A stretch of DNA of 64,000 nt from positions 4,712,001 through 4,776,000 of the forward strand of contig CBDBBY010000001.1 of NCBI GenBank assembly GCA_965203215.1. Reading direction: 5' to 3'. This document shows, in pieces, positions 18,308 to 27,240 of this stretch; position 1 is the stretch's first letter; the number at the start of each line of letters is the position of its first letter. The stretch is from CBDBBY01 sp965203215 (GTDB lineage Bacteria > Pseudomonadota > Alphaproteobacteria > Rhodobacterales > Rhodobacteraceae). A program made the position numbers and the translations under genes. The notes beneath the pieces were generated by a model, which had not been told where the DNA came from, did not search any database, and saw only the letters and a program-made list of their open reading frames with translations.

Positions 18308-19185
18308 TGAGCAGATTAACAATTATTCTCGCCATCGCGGTGATCTTTGTCGCGGGCGTGCTGAGTTCCGTCTTCATCGTCGATGAACGCGAAAAAGCGC
18401 TTGTCCTACAATTCGGCCAGGTTCGCAGGGTCAAGGAAGATCCGGGCCTGTCGTTCAAGATTCCTCTCATCCAGGAAGTCGTGCGATACGACGACCGTAT
18501 ATTGTCTTTGGAGACGCAGCCTTTGGAGGTTACGCCGCTCGACGACCGGCGATTGGTCGTCGACGCTTTCGCGCGATACCGAATCGTAGACGTCGTTCGG
18601 TTCCGAGAAGCCGTAGGCGTCGGGGGAGTCCGCTCCGCCGAAAGCCGGCTTGAACGAATTTTGAATGCTGCGACCCGGGAAGTCCTAGGTTCCGTTGCGT
18701 CCAACACCGTTCTCTCGGCTGACCGCGCAGCTTTGATCGGGCAGATCAAAGATACTGCGATCGGCGAGGCGGACAATCTCGGCGTCGCCATCATCGACGT
18801 CCGTCTTAAGCGGACCGACCTTCCGACGCAGAATCTGGAGGCGACATTCGCAAGGATGCGGGCGGAAAGGGAGCGCGAGGCAGCCGATGAAATCGCCCGC
18901 GGCGAAGAAGCGGCTCAGAAGGTACGCGCGCAAGCCGATAGGACGCAGGTCGAGATCGTATCGGAAGCTCAGAAGCAGGCCGAGATCACACGAGGCGAAG
19001 CGGATGCCGAGCGGAACCGCATTTTTGCGAACGCCTTCGGTCGGGATCCGGAATTTTTCAAATTCTACAGATCCTTGAACGCCTATTCGGAAGCTTTCAA
19101 ATCGGAGAACACGACGTTCGTCATAGCCCCGGACGGCGAGTTTTTCGAATATCTCGAAGCTGTCGGAGATTTCGTCGAAGAGTGA
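18307..19185 (+). CDS. hflC: Protease modulator HflC
   Basis: 292 residues. An N-terminal membrane anchor (IILAIAVIFVAGVLSSVFIV) is followed by a band-7 domain (DEREKALVLQFGQV, DDRRLVVDAFARYRI). A helical tail rich in Arg/Glu carries RGEADAERNRIFANAFG and EFFKFYRSLNAYSEAF, the typical ending of HflC. It is translationally coupled to hflK on one side and to the DUF2065 gene on the other. Confidence 0.95.
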   Translation: MSRLTIILAIAVIFVAGVLSSVFIVDEREKALVLQFGQVRRVKEDPGLSFKIPLIQEVVRYDDRILSLETQPLEVTPLDDRRLVVDAFARYRIVDVVRFREAVGVGGVRSAESRLERILNAATREVLGSVASNTVLSADRAALIGQIKDTAIGEADNLGVAIIDVRLKRTDLPTQNLEATFARMRAEREREAADEIARGEEAAQKVRAQADRTQVEIVSEAQKQAEITRGEADAERNRIFANAFGRDPEFFKFYRSLNAYSEAFKSENTTFVIAPDGEFFEYLEAVGDFVEE

Positions 19186-19376
19186 TAAGCGAACTCGTAC
19201 TTGCGATCGGGCTGGTCGCAGCGATTGAGGGGCTGGTGCTTGCGCTGGCCCCTAAGCGCGTTGAAGATGCAATGCGCGTTCTGGCGGCAATGTCGCCCGA
19301 AGCCCGCAGGTTGATCGGACTTGCCGTGCTGTCGCTGGGCGTATTGATAATTTGGATTGCGCGGAACCTGCTGTAG
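19182..19376 (+). CDS. DUF2065 (YjeT-like) small inner membrane protein
   Basis: 64 residues with two membrane helices (ELVLAIGLVAAIEGLVLAL and LIGLAVLSLGVLIIWIA). Between them is the conserved MRVLAAMSPEARRLIG loop of the DUF2065/YjeT family. Its GTG start overlaps the hflC TGA (GTGA), so it is part of the hflKC unit. Function is unknown. The hflK-hflC-DUF2065-degP order is widespread in alphaproteobacteria, which supports a role in membrane protein quality control. Confidence 0.85.
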   Translation: MISELVLAIGLVAAIEGLVLALAPKRVEDAMRVLAAMSPEARRLIGLAVLSLGVLIIWIARNLL

Positions 19377-19574
19377 CCAGCGCCGGTCTTTCCGTCGATG
19401 GTTGCGTTGCGCCTTGGTTCCGATCCCGTCAAGATGGAAGATCGCCAGTTGGAAGCGATAGTCTTCCATAACAAAAGATTTAGACTGTTCGCCTTGAACG
19501 CAGCGAGCCAAAATCCGATTTGGGAAGGATATGCGAGAATGCCGTCCAGCGGCACCAGATAAGGAGAAACAGGC

Positions 19575-21050
19575 ATGATACCAACAAGTTTTTGCAGAAA
19601 CTTGGATTTCAGAAGCGGTATGAACGGATTGAAGGGAGTGCTTGCGAGTTTCGCATTGGTCTCTGGACAAGCGGTTCTAGGGAGCGCCGCGGCCGCTCAC
19701 GACGGGTACGCCGATCTGGTGGAGAAGCTTATGCCGTCGGTCGTCAACATCAACGTCACGAAGGAAGAGCAGGTCGCCAACATTCCCAGTTTCAACCTGC
19801 CGGAAGGCACGCCGTTCGAAGAGTATTTCCGCAGATTCATGAATCCGGACGAGGGAAGGCTGCCGACCCAGCCCGTGGTCGGGGCCGGCGCGGGTTTCAT
19901 CATTTCGAAAGACGGATACATCGTGACCAACCACCACGTCGTCGTCGATGCGAGCGAAATCCAGATTGAAACCCTCGACGGAACATACATGGAGGCGACC
20001 CTTGTCGGCGCCGACCCAAACACCGACATCGCTCTTCTGAAGGTCGAGAGCGCAACGCCGCTTTCTTCGGTGGGATTCGGAAACAGCGACGAGGTCCGCG
20101 TCGGCGACACCGTCCTTGCGATAGGCAACCCGCATCGGTTGGGATTCTCGGTTTCGACCGGAATTGTTTCCGCTCGAAACCGGCAGCTGTCCGGTCCGTT
20201 CGATGACTTCATCCAGACCGATGCGGCCATAAATCTAGGCAACTCCGGCGGCCCGCTATTCAACACCGACGGCGAAGTGATCGGCGTCAACACGCTGATC
20301 CTGGGTTCCCAGCCCGGAGCGTCAGGCGGCGGCTCAATCGGCATCGGATTTTCGATGGCGTCGAACGTCGTGACGAATGTCGTCGATCAGCTGCGAGAAT
20401 TCGGAGCGACCCGGCGCGGTTGGCTGGGCGTCAGAATCCAATCGGTGACGGAAGATCTGGCAGCGGCGCTGGGGATGGACGCGCCGTCCGGCGCTCTGGT
20501 CGCCGAATTGCTCGATGGTCCTGCCGCTGAAGCAGGCTTGCAGCGAGGCGACGTCATTTTGACCTTTGACGGGAAAGACGTGCCGAGCAGCCGAGATCTT
20601 GTGCTGATGATCGCGGAGACGGAGTCCGACACCAAAGTGACGGTAGGGGTGCTTCGGCAAGGGGAAATGCAAATGATCGAAGTCGAGCTTGCCAGCCGCG
20701 AGCAAGCTGAGGCTGTAGGCGTCGCATCGGCTTCTCCTGCTGAGCCTGAAACGGAGAGCGCCGTCCTGGGAATCGTCGTTGCTGAGATTACTCCGGACGT
20801 TCGCGACGGTTTGGGTCTCGGCAAAAATGTCCAAGGCGTTGTCGTGGTCGAGGTCGATGCTGAATCCGATGCTTATTCCAAGGACATCCGGAGAGGCGAC
20901 TTGATACTTGAGGTCGACTACGAGCCGGTAGCCGGCCCTGAAGATTTCGTTGCCAAGATTGAAGAGGCGAAAGAAGCCGGATCAACATCGCTGCTGATTT
21001 TTGTGCAAAGATCGGACACCACCCGTTATTTGGCCCTTTCGCTTGAGTGA
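19575..21050 (+). CDS. Do-like serine endoprotease (DegP/DegQ family)
   Basis: 491 residues. A signal peptide with two in-frame Met near the start leads to a trypsin-like domain. The catalytic triad is H121 (TNHHVVVDA), D151 (NTDIALLKV) and S224 (NLGNSGGPLF). Two PDZ domains follow (RRGWLGVRIQSV ... and a second after about residue 395). These periplasmic proteases degrade or hold misfolded envelope proteins. AAGGAG is placed well for the ATG at 19575. The position after hflKC and DUF2065 fits the usual envelope-stress cluster. Confidence 0.93.
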   Translation: MIPTSFCRNLDFRSGMNGLKGVLASFALVSGQAVLGSAAAAHDGYADLVEKLMPSVVNINVTKEEQVANIPSFNLPEGTPFEEYFRRFMNPDEGRLPTQPVVGAGAGFIISKDGYIVTNHHVVVDASEIQIETLDGTYMEATLVGADPNTDIALLKVESATPLSSVGFGNSDEVRVGDTVLAIGNPHRLGFSVSTGIVSARNRQLSGPFDDFIQTDAAINLGNSGGPLFNTDGEVIGVNTLILGSQPGASGGGSIGIGFSMASNVVTNVVDQLREFGATRRGWLGVRIQSVTEDLAAALGMDAPSGALVAELLDGPAAEAGLQRGDVILTFDGKDVPSSRDLVLMIAETESDTKVTVGVLRQGEMQMIEVELASREQAEAVGVASASPAEPETESAVLGIVVAEITPDVRDGLGLGKNVQGVVVVEVDAESDAYSKDIRRGDLILEVDYEPVAGPEDFVAKIEEAKEAGSTSLLIFVQRSDTTRYLALSLE

Positions 21051-21171
21051 CCGCTTCCGTCCCGAGCTTGAACGCGCCGCTTTCGGCAGAGCCCGAGAAC
21101 GGCGCGGATTCGCTCGGGAAACCATTGCGTATTTGTTGATTTCGCGATGGTGCCGGAAGACCGAAATCCGG

Positions 21172-21335
21172 GGGTGCGTCCCATTTTTGGTAAGATGGGC
21201 GGTTCCAAGCTTTCGGGTATCGCTCGGGTTTTGCGTTCAAGGGCTGCAATCGGAACCTGCACGGTTCAGCTTGGATCGGTCCCGCCGCCCCAGCGTCTGG
21301 GCGGAGTCGCAACAATGGGTGAGTTCAGACAATGA
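21172..21335 (+). repeat. R1 block and R2 block about 110 bases apart
   Basis: The left side (21172-21200, GGGTGCGTCCCATTTTTGGT) is an R1 block. The right side (21286-21328, CCGCCGCCCC ... GTCGCAACAATGGGTGA) matches the R2 copy near 13073-13116. The two blocks may be the ends of one ~165-bp non-autonomous element. I see no inverted terminal repeats. Confidence 0.45.
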
Positions 21336-21339
21336 AAGA

Positions 21340-22129
21340 TTTGGCAATAGAAAATTTGGCAAAAATTTCTTTGTGAAATCATTGCGTATGGCTCTTTACA
21401 GATTCAACGCGTCACAGCCTGTGCCCCGCCTCTCAATGTGCGAGGCGGACGAACCCGCAACCTCCGGGGCTTGTCAATGAGCATTCAAAATGATCCCCTT
21501 CAGGCATCCAAAAGTGATCCCTTTGCAAGGAGTCTTTTTGGGTGGTCAGGAGCCGGAGGGAGCTATCAATTTTCAGCGGCTGACTCGTCGTCCACTTTGT
21601 ATTTCCTGAAGTCCCGGTAGAGCTGGATCATCGGTGCGAAGGCCGTCCAGGCAGACCAGAGCTTCCGATGCATCGCATTTGGCATGAAACTTTTCTTCCG
21701 TTGGGCAAACCCACCCGCTCCCCGGCTTTGCCGGGGTCGAACGGCGTCTGCGGGCTTGCGCTCCCCGGAACCGGGATGGCGTTCGCGGACGGCCCCCGTT
21801 TCGGCCGCTGGCGATCCCGTTGCGCAGAGCGCGGCTTGCGGCAGGCCGATTGTGTCGCCGCCCGTCCGGCGGCCGGATGTTCGAGTCTGCAGTCCTTCAT
21901 CTGTTTCGGGCTGGCAAGTCCGCAGGTTCGGCCGGGCATGTCAAGCGCCGGGCTTGAAGCCCGCCGCGCAGGGACGGACGGCATTCATTCGGTAGTGAGC
22001 GGTCGAAGGGGAAGCGGCGAAGTCCGTTTCATGGTCGGGGGCGGGGGCGGCCAAAGGCCGATCATGTGGGTTTCTTGGGATGTGAATCTGCATGCAAACA
22101 TGCCCCTTTTGCGGGCATAGCCGACGTTA
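21340..22129. other. Gene-poor stretch after degP
   Basis: Nearly 800 bases with only Arg/Pro/Ser-rich open frames in several phases. None has a ribosome site or family resemblance. The sequence is probably decayed coding DNA, but I cannot name its source. Confidence 0.4.
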
Positions 22130-22262
22130 TCGCTGGAGGCACTGAAGCGCACGGACTGCCCCGAGTCGGCTCTGGACGGGATCGCCCGGCTCATCGCCCA
22201 TGTGCGCCGCTTCGCGGACCAGATCGAGCGCCGCATGTTACGGGGAAAGACGATTCCGCACG
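22130..22262 (+). mobile_element. Transposase fragment (ISNCY/IS1182-like)
   Basis: A plus-strand frame reads LIAHVRRFADQIERRMLRG and then KTIPHGEQ. This resembles the segment just before the catalytic region of ISNCY-type transposases (usually ...QIERR.L.GE.IPHGEK). It breaks off after about 45 residues, with no start and no rest of the enzyme. The match rests on this one motif. Confidence 0.45.
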
Positions 22263-22401
22263 GGGAGCAAGTAACTCAGCTTCCCTGCTTGCACTCTGTA
22301 TATCCCGCATACAGGTTCCTGCGTCATCAAGACGGAATAGCTATGGCGGAATTCGGGAGCATGCATTAGACAGCGGACGGATTCAAACGGCTGAGATCGG
22401 C

Positions 22402-22725
22402 ATGGCGACAATTACATACATTGAATTCAACGGAACGGAGCACGTGGTCGACGTTCCCAGCGGGCTGACCGTGATGGAAGGCGCCCGCGACAACGACATT
22501 CCAGGAATCGAGGCCGATTGCGGCGGCTCCTGCGCATGCTCGACATGCCACGTCTATGTTGACGACGCTTGGGTCGATCGATTGCCGGAAATCGAAGCGA
22601 TGGAAGAAGACATGCTTGATTTCGCTTGGGAGCCCGATCCGGTGAAATCCCGCCTGACCTGCCAGTTGAGAGTCTCGGATGATCTGGACGGACTCGTCGT
22701 GCGAATGCCCGAGCGCCAGATCTGA
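22402..22725 (+). CDS. 2Fe-2S ferredoxin, adrenodoxin type
   Basis: 107 residues. Cluster ligands have the expected spacing: C40, C46 and C49 in DCGGSCACSTCHVYV, and C87 in RLTCQLRV. The acidic region PEIEAMEEDMLDFA is the partner-binding helix of vertebrate-type ferredoxins, such as those that feed cytochrome P450s or Fe-S assembly. The start is the ATG of MATITYIEF; the longer open frame upstream runs through the transposase ruin. It is followed 32 bases later by xseA. Confidence 0.9.
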   Translation: MATITYIEFNGTEHVVDVPSGLTVMEGARDNDIPGIEADCGGSCACSTCHVYVDDAWVDRLPEIEAMEEDMLDFAWEPDPVKSRLTCQLRVSDDLDGLVVRMPERQI

Positions 22726-22757
22726 CCGCGGCCCGAAGAAGTCAGGAAGCGCCGCGC

Positions 22758-24344
22758 ATGTCCCAATCGAATTCGAGCGAATACGGGCGGTCGCTGTTCA
22801 GCGAGCCGCGAAGCGCGCCCGATGCGAGGATGCCGCCCCGAGATGTCGGCGGACCGCCGGCAAGAGACAACATTCCGGAGTTTTCGGTGGAAGAGCTGTC
22901 GGGCGCGATAAAGCAGGCTCTTGAAAGGGGCTTCAATCGGATTCGCGTGCGCGGCGAGGTTTCCAGCGTGTCACGGCCGGGGTCCGGCCACATCTACCTC
23001 AGCTTCAAGCAGGGCAGACATGTGTTGCGCGCCGTCATATGGCGAAGCGCCGCCGTCAGAATAGCCACGAAACCGCAAGAGGGAATCGAGTACGTCGCCA
23101 CCGGCAGAATCACTTCTTTTTCCGGAACCTCGGTATACCAGATGGTGATCGAGCGTCTGGTGCGTTCCGGCGAAGGCGAATGGCTGGCGATGCTTGAAGA
23201 GCGGAAGGCGAAGCTGCGGGCGGAAGGGTTGTTCGACGACGCCGGCAAGCAGAAGCTTCCTTTGATTCCAAGAGTTGTCGGGGTGGTTTCGTCGCCCAGA
23301 GGCGCAGCAATTCAGGACATCCTGCATAGGCTGAGGGACAGGTTCCCGTGCCATGTTTTGCTCTGGCCGGTGGCTGTTCAGGGTGAGAACTGCGCGACCG
23401 AAGTTTCCGCCGCGATCGACGGGTTCAACAAGATCGGTCCGGCAAGTTCCGTCCCGCGCCCCGATGTGCTGATCGTCGCCCGAGGCGGCGGTTCCGTTGA
23501 GGAACTGTTCGGCTTCAGCGAAGAAATAGTTGTTCGAGCCGCGCATCGCAGCAAGATTCCATTGATCTCTGCAGTCGGTCATGAAACAGACACCTCGCTG
23601 ATTGATCTTGCCGCCGATGTTCGGGCGCCCACGCCTACCGCCGCGGCAGAGCTGGCCGTGCCAGTGCGCTCGGAATTGGCTGCGAAAGCGGCGTCTCTTG
23701 ACTCCAGGATCATCCGCGGCATCAATCGAAGCCTCGCCTCGCGACAGCAGCAGCACCGGAACTTGAGCCGAGCGCTTCCGACCGCTGCGTCATTGATCGC
23801 GCTTCCGCAGCAAAGAATGGATCAGGTTGCCGCAAGCCTCCAGTTCAGCCTGAAATCGAATGTGCAGAACAAAAGAATTCGGCTTGCCAAAATCGACGCG
23901 AAACTCAGGCTTCCGGCTTCGCTTCGCACTGCGATGCGGCGTCTGGATCGGGTCGGCGACAGCGCGGAACGCGCAATGGCCGGTCGGATGGACCGAATGA
24001 TTCACAGGCTTGAAGCGGTCGGCAAACGTGCAAGACCCGGTTTGATCTCCGCCAGCGTCTCCAGGAAAAAAACCGAGCTGTCGAATGCTGCCAGAAGCGC
24101 GGAAATCGCAGTCCGCGCACGTCTGCGAACTTTGAACGACAAGCTGAGTGCGTCGGGCAGACTTGTCGAGTCGCTCGGCTATCCGCAAACCTTGAAACGC
24201 GGGTTCGCCGTCATTCGGTCAGGGGAGCGCGTGGTGGTTCGCCAAGCCGACGCATGCCGAGCGGAAAATCTGGAAATCGAATTCCAGGATGGGCGGGTGC
24301 CGGTGGCTCTCAGGAACTCAGCGAGTCCGCCCGATGCGCAATAA
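22758..24344 (+). CDS. xseA: Exodeoxyribonuclease VII large subunit
   Basis: 528 residues. An N-terminal OB-fold (IPEFSVEELSGAIKQALE ... VRGEVSSVSRPGSGHIYLSF) is followed by the catalytic domain. That domain has GVVSSPRGAAIQDILHRL, DVLIVARGGGSVEELFGF and PLISAVGHETDTSLIDL. A long Arg/Ala-rich helical region comes next, and GFAVIRSGERVV ends the protein. With the small subunit XseB (not in this window) it degrades single-stranded DNA. The first ~38 residues are Pro/Ser-rich and extend beyond the core. Confidence 0.95.
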   Translation: MSQSNSSEYGRSLFSEPRSAPDARMPPRDVGGPPARDNIPEFSVEELSGAIKQALERGFNRIRVRGEVSSVSRPGSGHIYLSFKQGRHVLRAVIWRSAAVRIATKPQEGIEYVATGRITSFSGTSVYQMVIERLVRSGEGEWLAMLEERKAKLRAEGLFDDAGKQKLPLIPRVVGVVSSPRGAAIQDILHRLRDRFPCHVLLWPVAVQGENCATEVSAAIDGFNKIGPASSVPRPDVLIVARGGGSVEELFGFSEEIVVRAAHRSKIPLISAVGHETDTSLIDLAADVRAPTPTAAAELAVPVRSELAAKAASLDSRIIRGINRSLASRQQQHRNLSRALPTAASLIALPQQRMDQVAASLQFSLKSNVQNKRIRLAKIDAKLRLPASLRTAMRRLDRVGDSAERAMAGRMDRMIHRLEAVGKRARPGLISASVSRKKTELSNAARSAEIAVRARLRTLNDKLSASGRLVESLGYPQTLKRGFAVIRSGERVVVRQADACRAENLEIEFQDGRVPVALRNSASPPDAQ

Positions 24345-24440
24345 TGCCCTGTTCACGCCGACAGCTCCGTCGCCGACCGTCGGCCTTGCCGACGGCTTGT
24401 TCGGCTTGAGCATCCCAACGACAGCCGCGCGCGGGCGCTG

Positions 24441-25475
24441 ATGGCATTTTTCAAGAATCTCAAGGAACGGCTCCTCCGCTCGTCGGCGCAGCTGGACGAA
24501 GGGCTGGACGAAATCGTCAGCGCCGGAAACGGCGAGACAGGCGACACAGCCGAGTCCGGTTCCGAAACCGCGGAAACGGAAACTGAACGGCCCGGCTTGC
24601 TGAAAAAGCTGCTCGGCGGGCAGCAGGGCTACTCTCGGGAACCTCGGCGCAAGCTGGACGACGAAATGCTTGAAAGCTTGGAGGATCTGCTGATCTCGTC
24701 CGACATGGGCGTCGATACGGCGTCCCGAGTTTGTGCATATCTTTCCGAAGGCCGCTTCGGAAAGATGGTTGCGACGAGCGAAATCAAGAAATTGATTTCG
24801 GAAGAAGTGGCGAACCTGCTGGAGCCGGTCGCGAAGCCGATCCCTTTGTATGCCAAAAAGCCCCAGGTCATTCTGATCGTCGGGGTGAACGGGTCCGGCA
24901 AGACCACGACTATCGGAAAGCTGGCCAGCCAGTTCCAAGCATCGGGAAAGAAAACGATCATCGCCGCCGGAGACACCTTCAGGGCGGCCGCCGTCGACCA
25001 GCTCCGCATTTGGGGCGATCGCGCGAACGTTCCGGTTCTGACGGCGGCCCAAGGCACGGACCCGGCGGCTTTGGCCTACACGGCGTTGGAGAAAGCGCAG
25101 GGCGACAATGCCGACCTGCTCTTGATCGACACGGCCGGCCGGCTCCAAAATCGAAAGGATCTGATGGAGGAGCTCGCCAAGATCATCCGGGTCATTCGGA
25201 AGCGCGACGAGACCGCGCCGCACAACACCTTGCTGGTGCTGGATGCAACCACCGGCCAGAACGCGATTTCGCAAGTGGAGATATTCAGGAAGATCGCGGA
25301 TGTTTCCGGTCTGGTCATGACCAAGCTCGACGGAACCGCGAAAGGCGGAATACTGGTCGCTTTGGCTGACAAGTTCCGGCTTCCGATTCATGCGATCGGC
25401 ATAGGCGAAGGAATTGACGATCTTTCGCCATTCGATCCGGACGATTTTGCGAAAGCATTGACAGGCTCGGATTGA
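24441..25475 (+). CDS. ftsY: Signal recognition particle receptor FtsY
   Basis: 344 residues. A short acidic A-domain is followed by the helical N domain and the SRP-type GTPase. The GTPase motifs are P-loop GVNGSGKTT (148-156), AAGDTFRAAAVDQL, LLIDTAGRL, TKLDGTAKGG and GIGEGIDDLSPFD. It docks SRP-bound ribosomes at SecYEG. yciB follows, a frequent pairing in alphaproteobacteria. Confidence 0.96.
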   Translation: MAFFKNLKERLLRSSAQLDEGLDEIVSAGNGETGDTAESGSETAETETERPGLLKKLLGGQQGYSREPRRKLDDEMLESLEDLLISSDMGVDTASRVCAYLSEGRFGKMVATSEIKKLISEEVANLLEPVAKPIPLYAKKPQVILIVGVNGSGKTTTIGKLASQFQASGKKTIIAAGDTFRAAAVDQLRIWGDRANVPVLTAAQGTDPAALAYTALEKAQGDNADLLLIDTAGRLQNRKDLMEELAKIIRVIRKRDETAPHNTLLVLDATTGQNAISQVEIFRKIADVSGLVMTKLDGTAKGGILVALADKFRLPIHAIGIGEGIDDLSPFDPDDFAKALTGSD

Positions 25476-25635
25476 ACGATGCGGGGGCGCATTGCGCAAG
25501 ACGGAACGAACTTCGGTACTTGGCCGGTTTTCAGGCGCTTGCCCGGGCAGACGAGGCGCGCATGCGCGCCGTGCGCGGGAGTCGCGGAAGCCATTTGGAC
25601 GAACGGATCAACGGCAACGCAGTAAGCGAGGATAC

Positions 25636-26247
25636 ATGTCGGAAAGGCAAGTCAGCCAAGGGATCAAAATGACGTTGGAGCTCGGTCCGGTGCTCCTGTT
25701 TTTTGTCGCCTACACGATTTTGAAAGATGAGACGTTCACAGTCGCCGGGATCGAGTACAGCGGGTTTGTCGCGGTCACGGCGGCATTCATTCCGCTGCTG
25801 CTGGCGGCAATGGGCATTCTTTGGCGCCTCAGCGGCAAGCTTTCGCGAATGCAGGCAGCCACGGCGGTGATCGTTGTCGCGTTCGGCGGCATGTCGGTAT
25901 GGTTCAACGACGAACGATTCTTCAAAATGAAGCCGACCGTATTGTACGCCTTGTTCGCGATCATACTCGGCGCGGCTTTGCTCCGCGGCAAGTCGGCGCT
26001 GAGGTACGTCATGGATGAAGCGATACATTTGGACGACCAAGGGTGGATGAAGCTGACTCGCAGGACGGCAGCGTTCTTCGCCGCGCTCGCATTGGCCAAC
26101 GAAGTGGTCTGGCGCACCATGTCGACGGACGCATGGGTCAACTTCAAGACGTTCGGGGTGACCTTGGCGGTTTTCCTGTTTTTCGGAATCAACATCTTCC
26201 GGCTGGCGGCAACCCATTCCGTCGAATCGCGCGGCACCGAAGAGTGA
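25636..26247 (+). CDS. yciB: Inner membrane septation protein YciB family
   Basis: 203 residues. Five or six membrane helices are visible, with family motifs ELGPVLLFFVAYTI, FNDERFFKMKPTVLYALFA, and RRTAAFFAALALANEVVWR followed by WVNFKTFGV. YciB contributes to envelope/septum biogenesis in E. coli; its mechanism is unclear. The ATG at 25636 follows GCGAGGATAC. The frame is open 48 codons upstream, but those residues are Arg-rich and unlike the family. Confidence 0.9.
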   Translation: MSERQVSQGIKMTLELGPVLLFFVAYTILKDETFTVAGIEYSGFVAVTAAFIPLLLAAMGILWRLSGKLSRMQAATAVIVVAFGGMSVWFNDERFFKMKPTVLYALFAIILGAALLRGKSALRYVMDEAIHLDDQGWMKLTRRTAAFFAALALANEVVWRTMSTDAWVNFKTFGVTLAVFLFFGINIFRLAATHSVESRGTEE

Positions 26248-27173
26248 ATCCCGCGCTCCGACCCGGGCATGGGATAGTTTCGGCGATCAATCCCGTTCTT
26301 GCCGGCGGTTTGAAGCGCGACACGCGGCAAGCGCCGGAAATTGAGGCATGAGCGCGACGGCGCTTTGCAACGCTCAGGGCCTCGCCACGCGGAGATTCAA
26401 CGCCGTCGGCAGCTCGGGCTATTTGAACGAACCTGTTTCGGAAGGCAGATATTTTCGGGAATCGACCCGAGGCTTTCCGGGGAGCAATCCGTTCGAAAGT
26501 CGCGCCGCTATTTCAAGTTCCTTCCGTTTCCGGTGGTATGCTTCCTCCATTCCGTCGGCGCGAGGTCGCCGACGGCGGGCGAGGTCGCTGTTCGTCGTTC
26601 CGGCTCCTCCATTCGAGGCTTTCCATCCGGCTTGGGCGGCGCTTTTCCGCGCGCCGAGGTATCGATGCCGAATTCCGCCAGCTGCATTTGGAGCATTGGA
26701 TGAAGAGTGCCGCATGCTGCGGTCCAGGGAGGAGCTGAATCACGCCGTCTTGCGCGGAGCGGCGGCGGCAGACGACGTGTTTGAAGGCGTCGGGCGCGAA
26801 GCTCGCTATCATCGAGTTCGACACGCGCCATCGGAAGATCTTCCCGACGAAGATGTCGATGACGAAAGCAGCAGAGCAATTGCTATCGCGGCTTGCGCAT
26901 AGGCGGAGTCGGCGGACCGGAGCTTGCTCAAGGCCGCGGCCATTAAGGTCCGATTGAACTTGATCCGGATCCGGGGCAGGGCTGTCCCGGGTCGCAGCTT
27001 TCCTACTGCGGCGCAGGCCGATCCATTTATTTATCGGAATGCCCTTGGAACTCCCTCAGCCGAGCAGCGGCATCAAACTGCTATGCGCCTTTTCGGCTTT
27101 GAAAAACCGGCGAGTGCAAGCCCATCCTGCGATGGTTGCACCCACCTCTCTCATTCAATGCAGAAATTCCTCT
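26248..27173. other. Long intergenic stretch without a supported gene
   Basis: Open frames on both strands are Arg/Ser/Pro-rich, start without ribosome sites and show no motif I trust. The longest, 184 residues on the plus strand from 26348, has uneven composition. Decayed coding DNA is likely, source unknown. Confidence 0.4.
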
Positions 27174-27211
27174 TGCCGGCCAGTCGCGCAAGACGCGACA
27201 AGCCGGCAAAT
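27174..27211. other. Large inverted repeat after the first lipoprotein gene
   Basis: TTGCCGGC ... GTCGCG, loop CAAGA, CGCGAC ... GCCGGCAA makes a two-part stem of 14 pairs with small internal gaps. It lies 30 bases beyond the stop of the leftward lipoprotein gene, so it may protect the 3' end or stop transcription. It lacks the T-run of a standard terminator on either strand. Confidence 0.5.
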
Positions 27212-27240
27212 CAACTTTCAACAGGCATGAAGAAGACTGT

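Noticed and set aside
26348..26902. A 184-residue plus-strand frame after yciB
   Set aside because: No ribosome site and no recognisable fold. The C-terminal acidic stretch looks coding-like, but the rest is Arg/Ser-rich, so I left it as unassigned DNA.
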